Positions 1 to 8,658 of a stretch of 64,000 nucleotides of DNA are shown here, piece after piece. Below the pieces are notes generated by a model that searched no databases, had not been told where the DNA came from, and saw nothing but the letters and a program-made list of their open reading frames with translations. The stretch spans positions 434,001-498,000 of the forward strand of contig NZ_JAHXGQ010000001.1 in the NCBI RefSeq assembly GCF_019375475.1, written 5' to 3'. Positions within the stretch are counted from its first letter, which is position 1, and the number at the start of each line of letters is the position of its first letter. Source of the stretch: Saccharothrix obliqua (GTDB lineage: Bacteria; Actinomycetota; Actinomycetes; Mycobacteriales; Pseudonocardiaceae). A program made the translations under genes and the position numbers.

Positions 1-413
1 TCGAGAAGGCCGAGGACGGCACTCTCGAGGTCAAGCGCCCGAACGACGAGCGCCGCAGCCGCTCGCTGCACGGCCTTTCCCGCACGCTGGTGCAGAACAT
101 GGTCGTCGGCGTGACCCAGGGCTACGAGAAGAAGATGGAGATCCACGGGGTCGGCTACCGCGTGGCGCTGAAGGGCTCCGACCTGGAGTTCGCGCTGGGC
201 TACAGCCACCCGGTGAAGGTCGAGGCCCCCGAGGGCATCACCTTCGCGGTGGAGACCCCGACCCGGTTCTCCGTGTCGGGCATCGACAAGCAGCTCGTGG
301 GCGAGGTGGCCGCGAACATCCGCAAGCTGCGCAAGCCCGACCCGTACAAGGGCAAGGGCGTGCGCTACGCGGGCGAGAAGATCCGCCGCAAGGTCGGAAA
401 GACGGGTAAGTGA
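1..413 (+). CDS. rplF: 50S ribosomal protein L6 (5'-truncated by window edge)
   Basis: The last 136 codons of L6, a large-subunit protein near the factor-binding site that contacts 23S rRNA. The frame enters at base 3 and ends at TGA 411-413; the start lies outside the window. Seen: the '[10 protein letters not shown]' strand and the hallmark C-terminal '[14 protein letters not shown]' motif with its basic tail. The next gene (L18) starts 3 nt after the stop, as in spc operons. Codon use matches the neighbouring ribosomal genes. Identity is secure; only the N-terminal part is missing. Confidence 0.97.
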   Translation, partial: EKAEDGTLEVKRPNDERRSRSLHGLSRTLVQNMVVGVTQGYEKKMEIHGVGYRVALKGSDLEFALGYSHPVKVEAPEGITFAVETPTRFSVSGIDKQLVGEVAANIRKLRKPDPYKGKGVRYAGEKIRRKVGKTGK

Positions 414-415
414 TC

Positions 416-814
416 ATGAGCGAGACTGCAACGAAGCGCAAGCCGGTGGGCAAGGACATCTCGACCACGCGCCGCATCGCCAAGACCCGCCGTCACTTCC
501 GCCTGCGCAAGAAGGTCAGCGGCACCGCCGAGCGCCCGCGCCTGGTGGTGCACCGGTCGTCGAAGCACATCACCGTGCAGATCATCGACGACCTGGTGGG
601 CCACACCCTCGCCGCGGCGTCCTCGGTCGAGGCGGACGTCCGCGCGATCGACGGCGACAAGAAGGCCCGCGCGGCCAAGGTGGGCCAGCTCGCCGCCGCG
701 CGTGCCAAGGAAGTCGGGATCACGAGGGTTGTGTTCGACCGTGGCGGCAACGCCTACCACGGCCGGATCGCCGCTCTGGCCGATGCCGCCCGCGAGGCGG
801 GGCTGGAGTTCTGA
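416..814 (+). CDS. rplR: 50S ribosomal protein L18
   Basis: A 132-residue L18, which binds 5S rRNA and helps place it in the large subunit. The sequence shows the basic N-terminal tail and the '[20 protein letters not shown]' fold start, ending with the family motif '[26 protein letters not shown]'-type C-terminus. ATG 416 is chosen over the in-frame GTG at 410 because 410 overlaps the rplF stop and adds only two residues. It sits between rplF and rpsE in normal spc order. Confidence 0.97.
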   Translation: MSETATKRKPVGKDISTTRRIAKTRRHFRLRKKVSGTAERPRLVVHRSSKHITVQIIDDLVGHTLAAASSVEADVRAIDGDKKARAAKVGQLAAARAKEVGITRVVFDRGGNAYHGRIAALADAAREAGLEF

Positions 815-849
815 CAAATGATCAACACTGGAATTGAGAGGGACGCCTG

Positions 850-1455
850 ATGCCAGGACGCACGCGTCGCGAAGGCGGCGGGGGCGAGCGCGGAGAGCGT
901 CGCGACCGTCGTGACGGCGGCCGCGGCGGCGCGGCCCAGGAGAAGACCCCGCACCTGGAGCGCGTGGTCGCGATCAACCGCGTCTCCAAGGTCGTGAAGG
1001 GTGGTCGTCGCTTCAGCTTCACCGCCCTGGTCGTCGTCGGCGACGGCGACGGCATGGTCGGTGTCGGCTACGGCAAGGCCAAGGAAGTCCCGGCCGCGAT
1101 CGCCAAGGGTGTCGAGGAGGCGAAGAAGAACTTCTTCCGCGTGCCTCGCATCGCGGGCACGATCCCTCACCCGGTGCAGGGCGAGAAGGCCGCGGGCGTC
1201 GTGCTGCTGCGCCCGGCTTCGGCCGGTACCGGCGTCATCGCCGGTGGCGCGGTCCGCGCGGTGCTGGAGTGCGCCGGTGTCCACGACGTGCTGAGCAAGT
1301 CGCTGGGCTCGGACAACGCGATCAACATCGTGCACGCCACCGTGGAAGCCCTGAAGGGCCTCCAGCGGCCGGAGGAGGTCGCGGCCCGCCGCGGTCTCCC
1401 GCTGGAGGACGTCGCTCCCGCCGGTATGCTCCGCGCTCGCGCAGGGGCGGTGTGA
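850..1455 (+). CDS. rpsE: 30S ribosomal protein S5
   Basis: A 201-residue S5, a small-subunit protein involved in decoding accuracy and mRNA entry. An Arg/Gly-rich N-terminal extension (about residues 1-35) precedes the double-stranded-RNA-binding S5 domain, with '[21 protein letters not shown]' spanning roughly residues 58-78. The C-terminal domain carries '[15 protein letters not shown]' and '[15 protein letters not shown]'. A purine-rich Shine-Dalgarno (GAGAGGGA) lies just upstream of ATG 850. The stop is 2 nt before rpmD, so the two are probably translationally coupled. Confidence 0.97.
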   Translation: MPGRTRREGGGGERGERRDRRDGGRGGAAQEKTPHLERVVAINRVSKVVKGGRRFSFTALVVVGDGDGMVGVGYGKAKEVPAAIAKGVEEAKKNFFRVPRIAGTIPHPVQGEKAAGVVLLRPASAGTGVIAGGAVRAVLECAGVHDVLSKSLGSDNAINIVHATVEALKGLQRPEEVAARRGLPLEDVAPAGMLRARAGAV

Positions 1456-1457
1456 CC

Positions 1458-1643
1458 ATGGCACAGCTCAAGGTCACCCAGGTGAAGAGCAGCATCGGTA
1501 CCAAGCACAACCACCGTGAGTCCCTCCGGACGCTGGGGTTGCGCAAGATCCGCCAGTCGGTGGTCCGCGAGGACTCGCCGCAGGTGCGCGGTTTGATCCA
1601 CACCGTGCGTCACCTGGTGGTCGTCGAGGAGGTCCAGTCGTGA
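1458..1643 (+). CDS. rpmD: 50S ribosomal protein L30
   Basis: A 61-residue L30, a typical length for the bacterial protein. It shows '[28 protein letters not shown]' (positions 5-32) and the C-terminal '[15 protein letters not shown]'. Longer in-frame starts exist but lie inside rpsE in another frame. ATG 1458 starts 2 nt after the rpsE stop, and the gene's TGA (1641-1643) overlaps the rplO GTG in a GTGA junction, so rpsE-rpmD-rplO are tightly coupled. Confidence 0.95.
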   Translation: MAQLKVTQVKSSIGTKHNHRESLRTLGLRKIRQSVVREDSPQVRGLIHTVRHLVVVEEVQS

Positions 1644-2083
1644 CCATCAAGATCCATGACCTGCGTCCGGCCCCCGGCGCCAAGACCGCGAAGACCCGTG
1701 TCGGTCGCGGTGAGGGCTCCAAGGGCAAGACCGCCGGTCGCGGCACCAAGGGCACCGGCGCGCGGAAGAACGTCTCGCCGCGCTTCGAGGGTGGCCAGAT
1801 GCCGCTGCACATGCGCCTCCCGAAGCTCAAGGGCTTCCGCAACCCGTTCCGCACGGAGTACCAGGTCGTCAACGTGGGCGACCTGGCCCGGGTCTTCCCG
1901 GACGGCGGTCGGGTGGACGTGGACGCCCTGGTCCAGGCGGGCCTGGTGCGCAAGAACGAGCTGGTGAAGGTCCTCGGCAACGGTGACCTGAACGGCGTCA
2001 AGCTGGACGTCGTGGCCAACAAGTTCTCCGGCAGCGCGACCGACAAGATCGCCGCCGCCGGTGGCACCACCACCGTGCTCTGA
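1640..2083 (+). CDS. rplO: 50S ribosomal protein L15
   Basis: A 147-residue L15. The glycine/basic N-terminal tail ('[21 protein letters not shown]', about residues 23-43) and '[18 protein letters not shown]' are diagnostic. The GTG start at 1640 overlaps the rpmD stop by 4 nt. Unlike the usual order, secY does not follow directly: a strong terminator lies 22 nt downstream and a 1.8-kb interval with repeats and an exporter gene separates the two. Confidence 0.97.
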   Translation: MTIKIHDLRPAPGAKTAKTRVGRGEGSKGKTAGRGTKGTGARKNVSPRFEGGQMPLHMRLPKLKGFRNPFRTEYQVVNVGDLARVFPDGGRVDVDALVQAGLVRKNELVKVLGNGDLNGVKLDVVANKFSGSATDKIAAAGGTTTVL

Positions 2084-2104
2084 CACGCTGGAGCAAGACC
2101 CCAG

Positions 2105-2139
2105 AAAGGCCCCCGGAGCCTCCCGCTCCGGGGGCCTTT
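2105..2139 (+). terminator. Intrinsic terminator after rplO
   Basis: A perfect 15-bp stem (left arm 2105-2119, right arm 2125-2139) with a 5-nt loop. The arms read AAAGGCCCCCGGAGC and its complement, ending in a TTT run. It lies 22 nt past the rplO stop and probably ends the spc transcript. Confidence 0.9.
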
Positions 2140-2270
2140 CGCATGTCTGGGGGAGGAGGGCAGGTCGGGATACGGCCCGCCAGGCGGGGCAAACGGCGGT
2201 GCTCGGGGCTCGCGCGAGCGACGCCAAGCGGCCAGGACTGCGGCCGGGCCGGCGCAGCGGCCCAGGCCGC

Positions 2271-2407
2271 GGGGGACGGCCGCGGGGGACGGCCGCGGGG
2301 GACGGCCGCGGGGGACGGCCGCGGGGGACGGCCGCGGGGGACGGCCGCGGGGGACGGCCGCGGGGGACGGCCGCGGGGGACGGCCGCGGGGGACGGCCGC
2401 GGGGGAC
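2271..2407 (+). repeat. 13-bp tandem repeat, 10.5 copies
   Basis: Ten exact head-to-tail copies of GGGGGACGGCCGC (2271-2400) plus a partial copy (2401-2407). Each junction forms CCGCGG. It lies in the non-coding interval after the rplO terminator. Long open frames across it are by-products of the repeat (13 is not a multiple of 3, and all frames stay open). Confidence 0.95.
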
Positions 2408-2623
2408 AGAGAGATGCGGCGCCAGGTCGGACGGCGGTGGCACAGGGGCGCACAGGGATTGAGCAGGTGGCGCGCGGGGGTGGGTCGAGGCCGAACGGGG
2501 CGCACGGGGGTCGGATGGCGTGGAGAGGGGTCGGGTCTGGTGGCGTGAAGACAGGTCGGGTCTGGTGGCGCCGATGGCACGGCGGTTGGCAAGGGTGTGC
2601 GGCCACGCCGCACACCCCACCCC

Positions 2624-2756
2624 GCTGCGTGTCATCCCCGTATGGCCTGCGCGCCAGCGAACCGCGCTCGTTCCCAGGGCGCAAACACGCTCTTCGTTTG
2701 CGCCCTGGGAACGAGGGTGGTTGTCTTGACCAGGCCATACGGGGATGACACGCAGC
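2624..2756. repeat. Nested inverted repeat (26-bp outer, 19-bp inner arms)
   Basis: The outer arms 2624-2649 and 2731-2756 are exact reverse complements over 26 bp; the left arm begins GCTGCGTGTCATCC. Inside them a second perfect 19-bp pair (2667-2685 and 2697-2715; left arm CTCGTTCCCAGGGCGCAAA) flanks an 11-nt loop. There is no coding potential and no transposase. It could be a miniature mobile element or a structured RNA. The LysE-family gene starts 137 bp downstream. Confidence 0.9.
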
Positions 2757-2893
2757 CCGCCCTTGATCGTCATCCTTGGCGGTCTGCCAAGCGGCGAGCG
2801 TCGTCCTTGCACCGCCCCACCCGGCCCCCACCGACCGCGTTCGCTATCAGCGCAACGAATATCCGCTTGCCCACCCGAACTACCGTCCGACAC

Positions 2894-3493
2894 ATGTGGC
2901 TAGCGGTCTTCTTCGGTGCGGCCGTACTGGTCGCCCTCACCCCGGGAGCCAACAACCTCCTGGGTATGCACCACGCGGTCCACCACGGCCCGCTCAAAGC
3001 GACGACCGCCCTGTCCGGGCGGCTTTGCGCGTTCGTGCTGCTCATCGCCGCCGCCGTAGCGGGGCTGGGCCCCCTGCTCGCGGCCTCCCAGACCGCGCTG
3101 ACCGTCATCAAGTGGCTGGGCGTGGCCTACTTGCTCTACCTCGCCGCCCGCATCTTCTTCACACCTACACACACCCCCACCACGACCCGCAAACCAGACC
3201 ACCCCCTGCGCAAGGAATTCCTCACGGCGATCACGAACCCGAAGGCGCTGCTCATCTTCACCGCCTTCGTGCCGCAGTTCGTGGACCCGGCCCGCGGTGA
3301 TCCGGCAACCCAGCTCGCCGTGCTCGGCGCGATCTACCTGGCGGCGGAAGCGCTGGCAGGAGTGGGTTACGTCGCACTCGGATGGATCATCCGCCGGGCC
3401 GACCTCACCTCTCGGGCCAAGCGTCGGCTGGACCGGGCCACGGGTGCGCTGCTCGTGGGGATGGCCGGTGCCCTCGCAACCACCCGGACGTGA
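2894..3493 (+). CDS. LysE/RhtB-family amino-acid exporter
   Basis: A 199-residue membrane protein. The LysE/RhtB family exports amino acids or derivatives by proton exchange; the substrate is not predictable here. Hydrophobic segments lie at about residues 3-22, 38-62, 68-88, 112-130 and 145-165. The N-terminal 'LTPGANNLLGMHHAV' matches the family's 'xPGPxxxxV' signature in degenerate form, with Ala for the second Pro. 'NPKALLIFTAFVPQFVDP' is the typical mid-protein family motif. ATG 2894 is chosen because the open frame upstream runs through the inverted repeat. It stands alone between rplO and secY, where an exporter is not expected, suggesting insertion. Confidence 0.85.
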   Translation: MWLAVFFGAAVLVALTPGANNLLGMHHAVHHGPLKATTALSGRLCAFVLLIAAAVAGLGPLLAASQTALTVIKWLGVAYLLYLAARIFFTPTHTPTTTRKPDHPLRKEFLTAITNPKALLIFTAFVPQFVDPARGDPATQLAVLGAIYLAAEALAGVGYVALGWIIRRADLTSRAKRRLDRATGALLVGMAGALATTRT

Positions 3494-3900
3494 CCATTCG
3501 ACCGGAATGTCACCACTCCGCCCTCCTCCCGTCACCCGTCGGCCACCCGACCGTGAAGGGCGCTTGATCCATTCGGCGGCTTGCGCACATGAGTAGTCGA
3601 TCAGGTACGAAGTGTGAAGGACGACTGACTACGGCGATCGGCCTCGCGGCTGTTAAAGTCGCGGGCTGAACCCGGATGTCTTCCGGGTCGGTCGCGGCTA
3701 CCCGCCCTGACCGGCGTGCTCGACCACCCAGCAAGGCCAAGCGGGACGCACGGCCCAGCACCACCTAGCGGGACCAGGCAAGACCAAGCAAGATCAGGAA
3801 GCAACACCAGCAGGACCCAGCTCGACCAGACTGTGCCGGCAACAAGCCGGCACCGCAGGATGCCGACCCAGGCGGGGCGGCAACGCTGATGGAGGTTCGC
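3494..3900 (+). other. secY upstream region and leader
   Basis: About 400 bp without a gene. A -10-like TAAAGT occurs at 3654-3659 with no convincing -35. Further down, an A-rich stretch with repeated CAAGCAAGA-type words (about 3770-3815) is followed by a perfect 8-bp hairpin (3833-3840 and 3846-3853, loop AACAA). A GGAGG Shine-Dalgarno at 3891-3895 sits 5 nt before the preferred secY start. secY therefore appears to have its own promoter and a long leader. Confidence 0.5.
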
Positions 3901-5211
3901 GTGCTCGGCGCATTCCGCTCGGCTCTCGCGACGCCGGACCTACGTAAGAAGATCCTCTTCACGCTGGGGATCATCGTGGTGTACCGGTTGGGTGCGACCA
4001 TGCCCGCGCCGGGCGTCTCCTTCAAAAACGTCCGCGAATGTATCGACTCGGTCGACCAGCAGGGCATCTACTCGCTGATCAACCTGTTCAGCGGCGGTGC
4101 GCTGCTGAACTTGTCGATCTTCGCCCTGGGCATCATGCCCTACATCACCGCGAGCATCATCATCCAGCTGCTCACCGTGGTCATCCCGCGGTTCGAGCAG
4201 CTGAAGAAGGAGGGTCAGGCGGGTCAGAACAAGCTGACCCAGTACACCCGCTACCTGACCATCGCCCTCGCGGTCCTCCAGTCGACCGGCATCATCGCCC
4301 TGGCCGTGCGCGGCCAGCTGTTCGCGAACTGCCAGGTCCCGGTCATCCCGGACCAGAGCGTGTGGAACCTGACGGTCCTGGTCGTCACCATGACCGCCGG
4401 CACCAGCATCATCATGTGGCTCGGTGAGATCATCACCGAGAAGGGGATCGGCAACGGCATGTCGCTGCTGATCTTCACCGGCATCGCGGCCCGCATCCCG
4501 GCCGAGGGCCAGCTGATCTGGGCCCGCGGCGGCCTGACCTTCTTCCTGGTCTGCGTGGCGGCACTGCTCATCATCGCCAGCGTCATCTACGTGGAGCAGG
4601 CCCAGCGCCGCATCCCGGTCCAGTACGCGAAGCGCATGATCGGCCGCCGGATGTACGGCGGCACCTCGACCTACCTGCCGCTGAAGGTGAACCAGGCCGG
4701 CGTCATCCCGGTCATCTTCGCCTCGTCGCTGCTGTACCTCCCGGACCTGATCTCGCGGCTGACCGCCTCCACCGACGGTTCCCAGCCCGGCTGGTTCGCG
4801 ACCTTCGTCGCCACCCACCTGGTGAGCCAGTCCAGCCCGGTCCACGTCTCGCTGTACTTCCTGCTGATCGTCTTCTTCACCTACTTCTACGTCGGCATCA
4901 CGTTCAACCCGGACGAGCGGGCCGACGAGATGAAGAAGTTCGGTGGGTTCATCCCGGGTATCCGACCGGGTCGACCCACCGCCGAGTACCTCCGCTTCGT
5001 CCTGGGGCGGATCACGCTGCCGGGCTCGATCTACCTCGGTATCGTCGCCATCCTGCCGAACTTCTTCCTGGACATCACCGGCCAGGGCCAGAACCAGAAC
5101 TTCCCGTTCGGCGGCACGGCGGTGCTGATCATGGTCGGCGTCGGCCTCGACACTGTTAAGCAGATCGAGAGCCAGCTCATGCAGCGCAATTACGAAGGGT
5201 TCCTCCGCTAG
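3901..5211 (+). CDS. secY: Protein translocase subunit SecY
   Basis: The channel subunit of the SecYEG translocon, 436 residues, with ten predicted membrane helices. It starts '[25 protein letters not shown]', typical of actinobacterial SecY; the plug region '[30 protein letters not shown]' and the C-terminal '[14 protein letters not shown]' are present. GTG 3901 has GGAGG 5 nt upstream; ATG 3889 is in frame but its own codon runs into that GGAGG, so it is less likely. The TAG stop shares one base with the adk GTG (TAGTG), so secY-adk are coupled. Confidence 0.97.
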   Translation: MLGAFRSALATPDLRKKILFTLGIIVVYRLGATMPAPGVSFKNVRECIDSVDQQGIYSLINLFSGGALLNLSIFALGIMPYITASIIIQLLTVVIPRFEQLKKEGQAGQNKLTQYTRYLTIALAVLQSTGIIALAVRGQLFANCQVPVIPDQSVWNLTVLVVTMTAGTSIIMWLGEIITEKGIGNGMSLLIFTGIAARIPAEGQLIWARGGLTFFLVCVAALLIIASVIYVEQAQRRIPVQYAKRMIGRRMYGGTSTYLPLKVNQAGVIPVIFASSLLYLPDLISRLTASTDGSQPGWFATFVATHLVSQSSPVHVSLYFLLIVFFTYFYVGITFNPDERADEMKKFGGFIPGIRPGRPTAEYLRFVLGRITLPGSIYLGIVAILPNFFLDITGQGQNQNFPFGGTAVLIMVGVGLDTVKQIESQLMQRNYEGFLR

Positions 5212-5762
5212 TGCGACTCGTTCTCGTCGGCCCGCCCGGAGCGGGCAAGGGCACGCAGGCCCAGATCCTCAGCACCACGCTCGGCGTGCCGCACATCTCC
5301 ACCGGGGACCTCTTCCGCGCCCACATCGGAGGGCAGACCGAACTCGGCAGGGAAGTCAAGCAGTACCTGGACGCCGGTCAGCTCGTGCCGGACGAGGTCA
5401 CCGTCAACATGGTGCGCGAGCGCCTCGACGAGCAGGACACCGCGGCCGGTTTCCTGCTCGACGGGTTCCCCCGCACCACCGCGCAGGCCGACGTGCTCAC
5501 CGGCCTGCTGGACGCGAAGGGCCAGCGCCTCGACGCGGTTATCGAGTTCGACGTGCCGGAGGACGTCGTCGTGGAGCGGCTGCTCGCCCGCGGTCGCGAG
5601 GACGACAAGGAAGACGTCATCCGCCACCGGCAGCAGGTGTACCGCTCGGAGACCGCGCCGCTGCTGGCGTACTACCGGAACATCCTCGTGACGATCGACG
5701 CCGTCGGCTCCGTCCAGGAGATCAGCGAGCGCGCGCTCAAGGCGCTGCGCGCGAGCGAGTGA
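5211..5762 (+). CDS. adk: Adenylate kinase (short-lid form)
   Basis: Converts ATP + AMP to two ADP. The product is 183 residues, about the length of the M. tuberculosis enzyme. The P-loop GPPGAGKGT is at residues 7-15, followed by the AMP-binding 'HISTGDLFR' and 'LLDGFPRT'. The LID is reduced to '[17 protein letters not shown]', so this is the short-lid type without zinc cysteines. The GTG start overlaps the secY stop by 1 nt, and the TGA overlaps a GTG that could start a longer map product. Confidence 0.96.
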   Translation: MRLVLVGPPGAGKGTQAQILSTTLGVPHISTGDLFRAHIGGQTELGREVKQYLDAGQLVPDEVTVNMVRERLDEQDTAAGFLLDGFPRTTAQADVLTGLLDAKGQRLDAVIEFDVPEDVVVERLLARGREDDKEDVIRHRQQVYRSETAPLLAYYRNILVTIDAVGSVQEISERALKALRASE

Positions 5763-5812
5763 CCGGCCTGATCAATGCGCTGCGCAGAGCACTCCCCGGC
5801 GGGCAAGACCGC

Positions 5813-6589
5813 ATGATCGAGATCAAGAGCCGCGGCCAGCTGGAGGCCATGCGGGCCGCCGGCCTGGTCGTGGCACGCACCCTGGCGCTGCTGACCGAGC
5901 ACGCGAAGGTCGGCGTCAGCACGGCCGAGCTGGACGAACTGGCCGAGCAGAGCATCCGCGACGCGGGCGCCGTGCCGAGCTTCAAGGGTTACCACGGGTT
6001 CCCCGCGAGCATCTGCGCGAGCGTCAACGAGCAGGTGGTCCACGGCATCCCGAGCCGCACGCAGATCCTGGCCGAGGGCGACCTCATCTCGATCGACTGC
6101 GGCGCGATCCTGGACGGCTGGCACGGCGACTCGGCCGTGACGCTGCCCGTGGGCGCGGTGACCGAGGCGGAACGGAAGCTGTCCGAGGCGACCCGCGAGT
6201 CGATGCTCGCGGGCATCGCGGCGGCGGTGCCGGGCGACCGGCTCAGCGACATCTCGTTCGCCATCGAGGCCGCGACGGTCCGCGCGAGTGAACGCGACGG
6301 CGTCGAGTACGGCATCGTCGAGGGCTACGGCGGCCACGGCATCGGCACGAAGATGCACATGGACCCGTTCCTGCCGAACTACGGCAAGCCCGGCAAGGGG
6401 CCGCGCCTGAAGGTCGGCATGGCGATCGCCATCGAGCCGATGCTGACGCTGGGCAGCGAGCGCACCGTGGAGCTGGACGACGGCTGGACGGTGATCACCA
6501 CCGACGGCTCGCGGGCGGCCCACTGGGAGCACAGCGTCGCGATCACCGATGACGGCCCGTGGGTGCTCACCGCTCCTCCGGAGAACTGA
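5813..6589 (+). CDS. map: Type I methionine aminopeptidase
   Basis: Removes the initiator Met from nascent proteins. From ATG 5813 the protein is 258 residues and starts '[17 protein letters not shown]', the usual map N-terminus. The metal ligands sit in '[16 protein letters not shown]' (two Asp), '[13 protein letters not shown]' (His), and two Glu late in the chain ('IAIEPMLT' and '[11 protein letters not shown]'). GTG 5759 is in frame, overlaps the adk stop by 4 nt and would add 18 residues; coupling makes that start possible. It is the last gene of the secY-adk-map unit. Confidence 0.94.
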   Translation: MIEIKSRGQLEAMRAAGLVVARTLALLTEHAKVGVSTAELDELAEQSIRDAGAVPSFKGYHGFPASICASVNEQVVHGIPSRTQILAEGDLISIDCGAILDGWHGDSAVTLPVGAVTEAERKLSEATRESMLAGIAAAVPGDRLSDISFAIEAATVRASERDGVEYGIVEGYGGHGIGTKMHMDPFLPNYGKPGKGPRLKVGMAIAIEPMLTLGSERTVELDDGWTVITTDGSRAAHWEHSVAITDDGPWVLTAPPEN

Positions 6590-6663
6590 TCGCCGCGGGT
6601 GCGGTGGTCCCCACCGCCGAACGGGGGCCAGCCCCCTTCTCGACCCGGGCGGACCACGCCACC

Positions 6664-7107
6664 ATGGACGTCGTGAGCCACCCCGTGCGCCCCGAGGAAC
6701 TGCGGGCCTCCGACGCCGAGCGCGAGTTCGTGCAGCAGTGGCTGCACCGGGCCCACGTGGCGGGCAGCCTCGACCTGGCCGAGTTCGACCTCCGGGTGTC
6801 CCGGGCGTGGTCGGCGACGACGCGCGGCGAGCTGGCGGCGCTCACCGCCGACCTGCCGCGGACGGCGCTCACGGCGGACGTCTCGCCGGCAACCACACCG
6901 ACAGCACCGACCACGCGCCCCGGCGGCCGACCGGTGCTCGCCGCCCTCACCACGATCTGGCTGAGCCTGAGCGCGCTCAACTTCACCCTGTGGCTGCTGG
7001 TGAGCGTGCTCGGCGGGAACGGGCCGGTGCACCCGTGGTTCCTCTGGGTGGTCGTGCCCGCGGGTTCCGTGCTCGGCGTCGTCCGGCTGATGGGCCGGCC
7101 GCGGTGA
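6664..7107 (+). CDS. DUF1707 membrane protein (with 2TM segment)
   Basis: A 147-residue protein with an N-terminal DUF1707 domain (about residues 9-60: 'RASDAEREF...GSLDLAEFDLRVSRAWSATTRGELAALTADLP'), a short helical module common in actinobacterial membrane proteins. A Thr/Pro linker and two hydrophobic segments follow ('VLAALTTIWLSLSALNFTLWL' and 'WFLWVVVPAGSVLGVV'). Function unknown; DUF1707 proteins often occur near cell-envelope genes. ATG 6664 is chosen because the domain begins just after it. The TGA overlaps the next GTG (GTGA), coupling two DUF1707 genes. Confidence 0.8.
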   Translation: MDVVSHPVRPEELRASDAEREFVQQWLHRAHVAGSLDLAEFDLRVSRAWSATTRGELAALTADLPRTALTADVSPATTPTAPTTRPGGRPVLAALTTIWLSLSALNFTLWLLVSVLGGNGPVHPWFLWVVVPAGSVLGVVRLMGRPR

Positions 7108-7436
7108 GCGACTTCCGGGGCAACGACCGGGCGGTGGTCGCCTCCGCCCTCGCCCGCGCCCGCGCGGAGGGCCGGCTCACCGACGCGGAGTACGAGGAGC
7201 GGCTGAACTCGGTCAACGCCGCCGAGACCTACGCCGCCCTGGTGGCCCTCACCGGCGACCTGCCCGCGGACGGCCACGCGCCGCCCACCGCGCGCGCCGC
7301 ACCGCGACGGCTCCGCCCGACCACGCCCCACCCGTCTCACCAGCCCAAACCCGTCAACCACCAGCGCCTGGTCGCCGGAGTCGTCGTGGCGGCGGCGTGC
7401 CTCGCCGCGTACGCCCTGCTGCTCCTCGCGACCTGA
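7104..7436 (+). CDS. DUF1707 membrane protein
   Basis: A 110-residue second DUF1707 protein, directly coupled to the first by a 4-nt GTGA overlap. The domain covers about residues 3-53 ('NDRAVVASALARARAEGRLTDAEYEERLNSVNAAETYAALVALTGDLP'). A Pro/Arg/His linker is followed by one membrane helix near the C-terminus ('LVAGVVVAAACLAAYALLLLAT'). The tandem pair probably forms a membrane complex; this is inference from coupling only. Confidence 0.8.
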   Translation: MSDFRGNDRAVVASALARARAEGRLTDAEYEERLNSVNAAETYAALVALTGDLPADGHAPPTARAAPRRLRPTTPHPSHQPKPVNHQRLVAGVVVAAACLAAYALLLLAT

Positions 7437-7437
7437 T

Positions 7438-7466
7438 TTGGGCATCCACCACAACCCGCGTACTAT
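7438..7466 (+). promoter_or_regulatory. Probable infA promoter
   Basis: TTGGGC (7438-7443) and TACTAT (7461-7466) are separated by 17 bp, the optimum for a vegetative sigma factor. The pair directly follows the DUF1707 stop and precedes infA by about 150 nt, leaving a sizeable leader. Confidence 0.55.
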
Positions 7467-7616
7467 GGACAGGTGGCGCACACGTAGCGCCGGTTCCGCC
7501 ATGCCTGTGACGCTTGACCCACGGGGCCTGGCAGGGTTCGCAAGGGCCTTGAAGGAGTCGGGGTTCCGCGTGCCCGCACCCAGTGGAATTACCCACCGTC
7601 ACGAAACGCGGAGGAC

Positions 7617-7838
7617 ATGGGCAAGAAGGACGGGGCCATTGAGGTCGAGGGCCGCGTAGTCGAGCCGCTCCCCAACGCGATGTTCCGCGTCGAGTTGGAG
7701 AACGGGCACAAGGTCCTGGCACACATCAGCGGCAAGATGCGTCAGCACTACATCCGTATCCTCCCCGAGGACCGGGTTGTCGTGGAGCTCTCGCCCTACG
7801 ACCTGTCCCGAGGGCGCATCGTCTACCGCTACAAGTGA
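7617..7838 (+). CDS. infA: Translation initiation factor IF-1
   Basis: IF-1 binds the A site of the 30S subunit during initiation. The 73-residue, single S1/OB-fold protein is full length and close to invariant: '[22 protein letters not shown]' onward, then '[19 protein letters not shown]', ending '[11 protein letters not shown]'. A GGAGG-like site lies 5-9 nt upstream of ATG 7617. It starts the infA-rpmJ-rpsM block of the alpha operon region. Confidence 0.98.
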   Translation: MGKKDGAIEVEGRVVEPLPNAMFRVELENGHKVLAHISGKMRQHYIRILPEDRVVVELSPYDLSRGRIVYRYK

Positions 7839-7894
7839 CCTCCACGGTGTTCGCACGACGTCGAACACCTGGCTAGCAGCAGGAGAGCTCAGGC

Positions 7895-8008
7895 GTGAAG
7901 GTCCAGCCGAGCGTCAAGAAGATCTGCGACAAGTGCAAGGTGATCCGCCGTCACGGCCGGGTCATGGTGATCTGCGAGAACCTGCGCCACAAGCAGCGCC
8001 AGGGCTGA
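7895..8008 (+). CDS. rpmJ: 50S ribosomal protein L36 (zinc-binding form)
   Basis: A 37-residue L36 starting at GTG 7895 and ending at TGA 8006-8008. It keeps the zinc-ribbon ligands C11, C14, C27 and H32 (the 'CDKC...CENLRH' pattern), i.e. the zinc-dependent C+ form. An AGGAGAG Shine-Dalgarno lies about 8 nt upstream. It lies between infA and the rpsM leader. Confidence 0.95.
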   Translation: MKVQPSVKKICDKCKVIRRHGRVMVICENLRHKQRQG

Positions 8009-8229
8009 TCAGCGCCGAGCACGAGGTCGTGGTCCCTTCCTCGGACGCGACAACGTAAAGCAAGCCTCTTCGCACCTGCCCACCCGGTGAAGCCGGGTGC
8101 GGCACACCCCCGGACTCCAGGCCGGGGCCGGGACGCCGCCCGTGAGAGCGGACGGCACTGACACAGCGAGTCAGTCCCGGGAGCGGGCGGGGAGCAGACC
8201 TGGAGCGAACCGACAGGAGCAAGCGCCGT
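8009..8229 (+). promoter_or_regulatory. Structured leader upstream of rpsM-rpsK-rpsD-rpoA
   Basis: This 221-bp gap holds three perfect small hairpins: 8081-8087/8093-8099 (CACCCGG), 8107-8112/8122-8127 (CCCCGG) and 8157-8162/8170-8175 (ACTGAC). An AGGAGC Shine-Dalgarno follows close to rpsM. The downstream operon encodes S4, which represses its own operon through leader RNA in other bacteria, so this leader is a candidate for similar control. No family match can be asserted from sequence alone. Confidence 0.45.
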
Positions 8230-8610
8230 ATGGCACGACTCGCTGGCGTCGACCTCCCCCGCGAGAAGCGGATGGAGATCGCGCTCACCTACATCTTCGG
8301 CATTGGTCGCACCCGCTCCAAGGAGCTGCTGACCGCCACCGGGGTCTCCGCCGACCTGCGCGTCAAGGACCTGGGTGACGACGACCTCGCCAAGCTGCGG
8401 GACTACATCGAGAACAACTTCAAGGTCGAGGGTGACCTCCGCCGCGAGGTTCAGGCCGACATCCGCCGCAAGATGGAAATCGGCTGCTACGAGGGCCTGC
8501 GCCACCGTCGCAACCTGCCCGTCCGCGGGCAGCGCACCAAGACGAACGCGCGCACTCGCAAGGGGCCGAAGAAGACCGTTGCGGGCAAGAAGAAGGCCGG
8601 CAAGAAGTAA
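8230..8610 (+). CDS. rpsM: 30S ribosomal protein S13
   Basis: S13 sits in the head of the small subunit and contacts the P-site tRNA and the B1 bridges. The product is 126 residues: '[27 protein letters not shown]' at the start, '[48 protein letters not shown]' near the end, then a Lys-rich tail. First gene of the rpsM-rpsK-rpsD-rpoA-rplQ operon, behind a structured leader. Confidence 0.97.
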   Translation: MARLAGVDLPREKRMEIALTYIFGIGRTRSKELLTATGVSADLRVKDLGDDDLAKLRDYIENNFKVEGDLRREVQADIRRKMEIGCYEGLRHRRNLPVRGQRTKTNARTRKGPKKTVAGKKKAGKK

Positions 8611-8658
8611 GACCTCGCGACACCCCCAGAACAGGGAACAGTAGGAGATCACCCAGAC

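Noticed and set aside
2061-2748. Several open frames through the 13-bp repeat
   Set aside because: The repeat contains no stop codon in any frame; translations are pure repeat (GRPRGTAAGDGRG-like).
2597-2893. N-terminal extension of the LysE-family protein
   Set aside because: It runs through the inverted repeat and does not resemble the family, whose members start at about ATG 2894.
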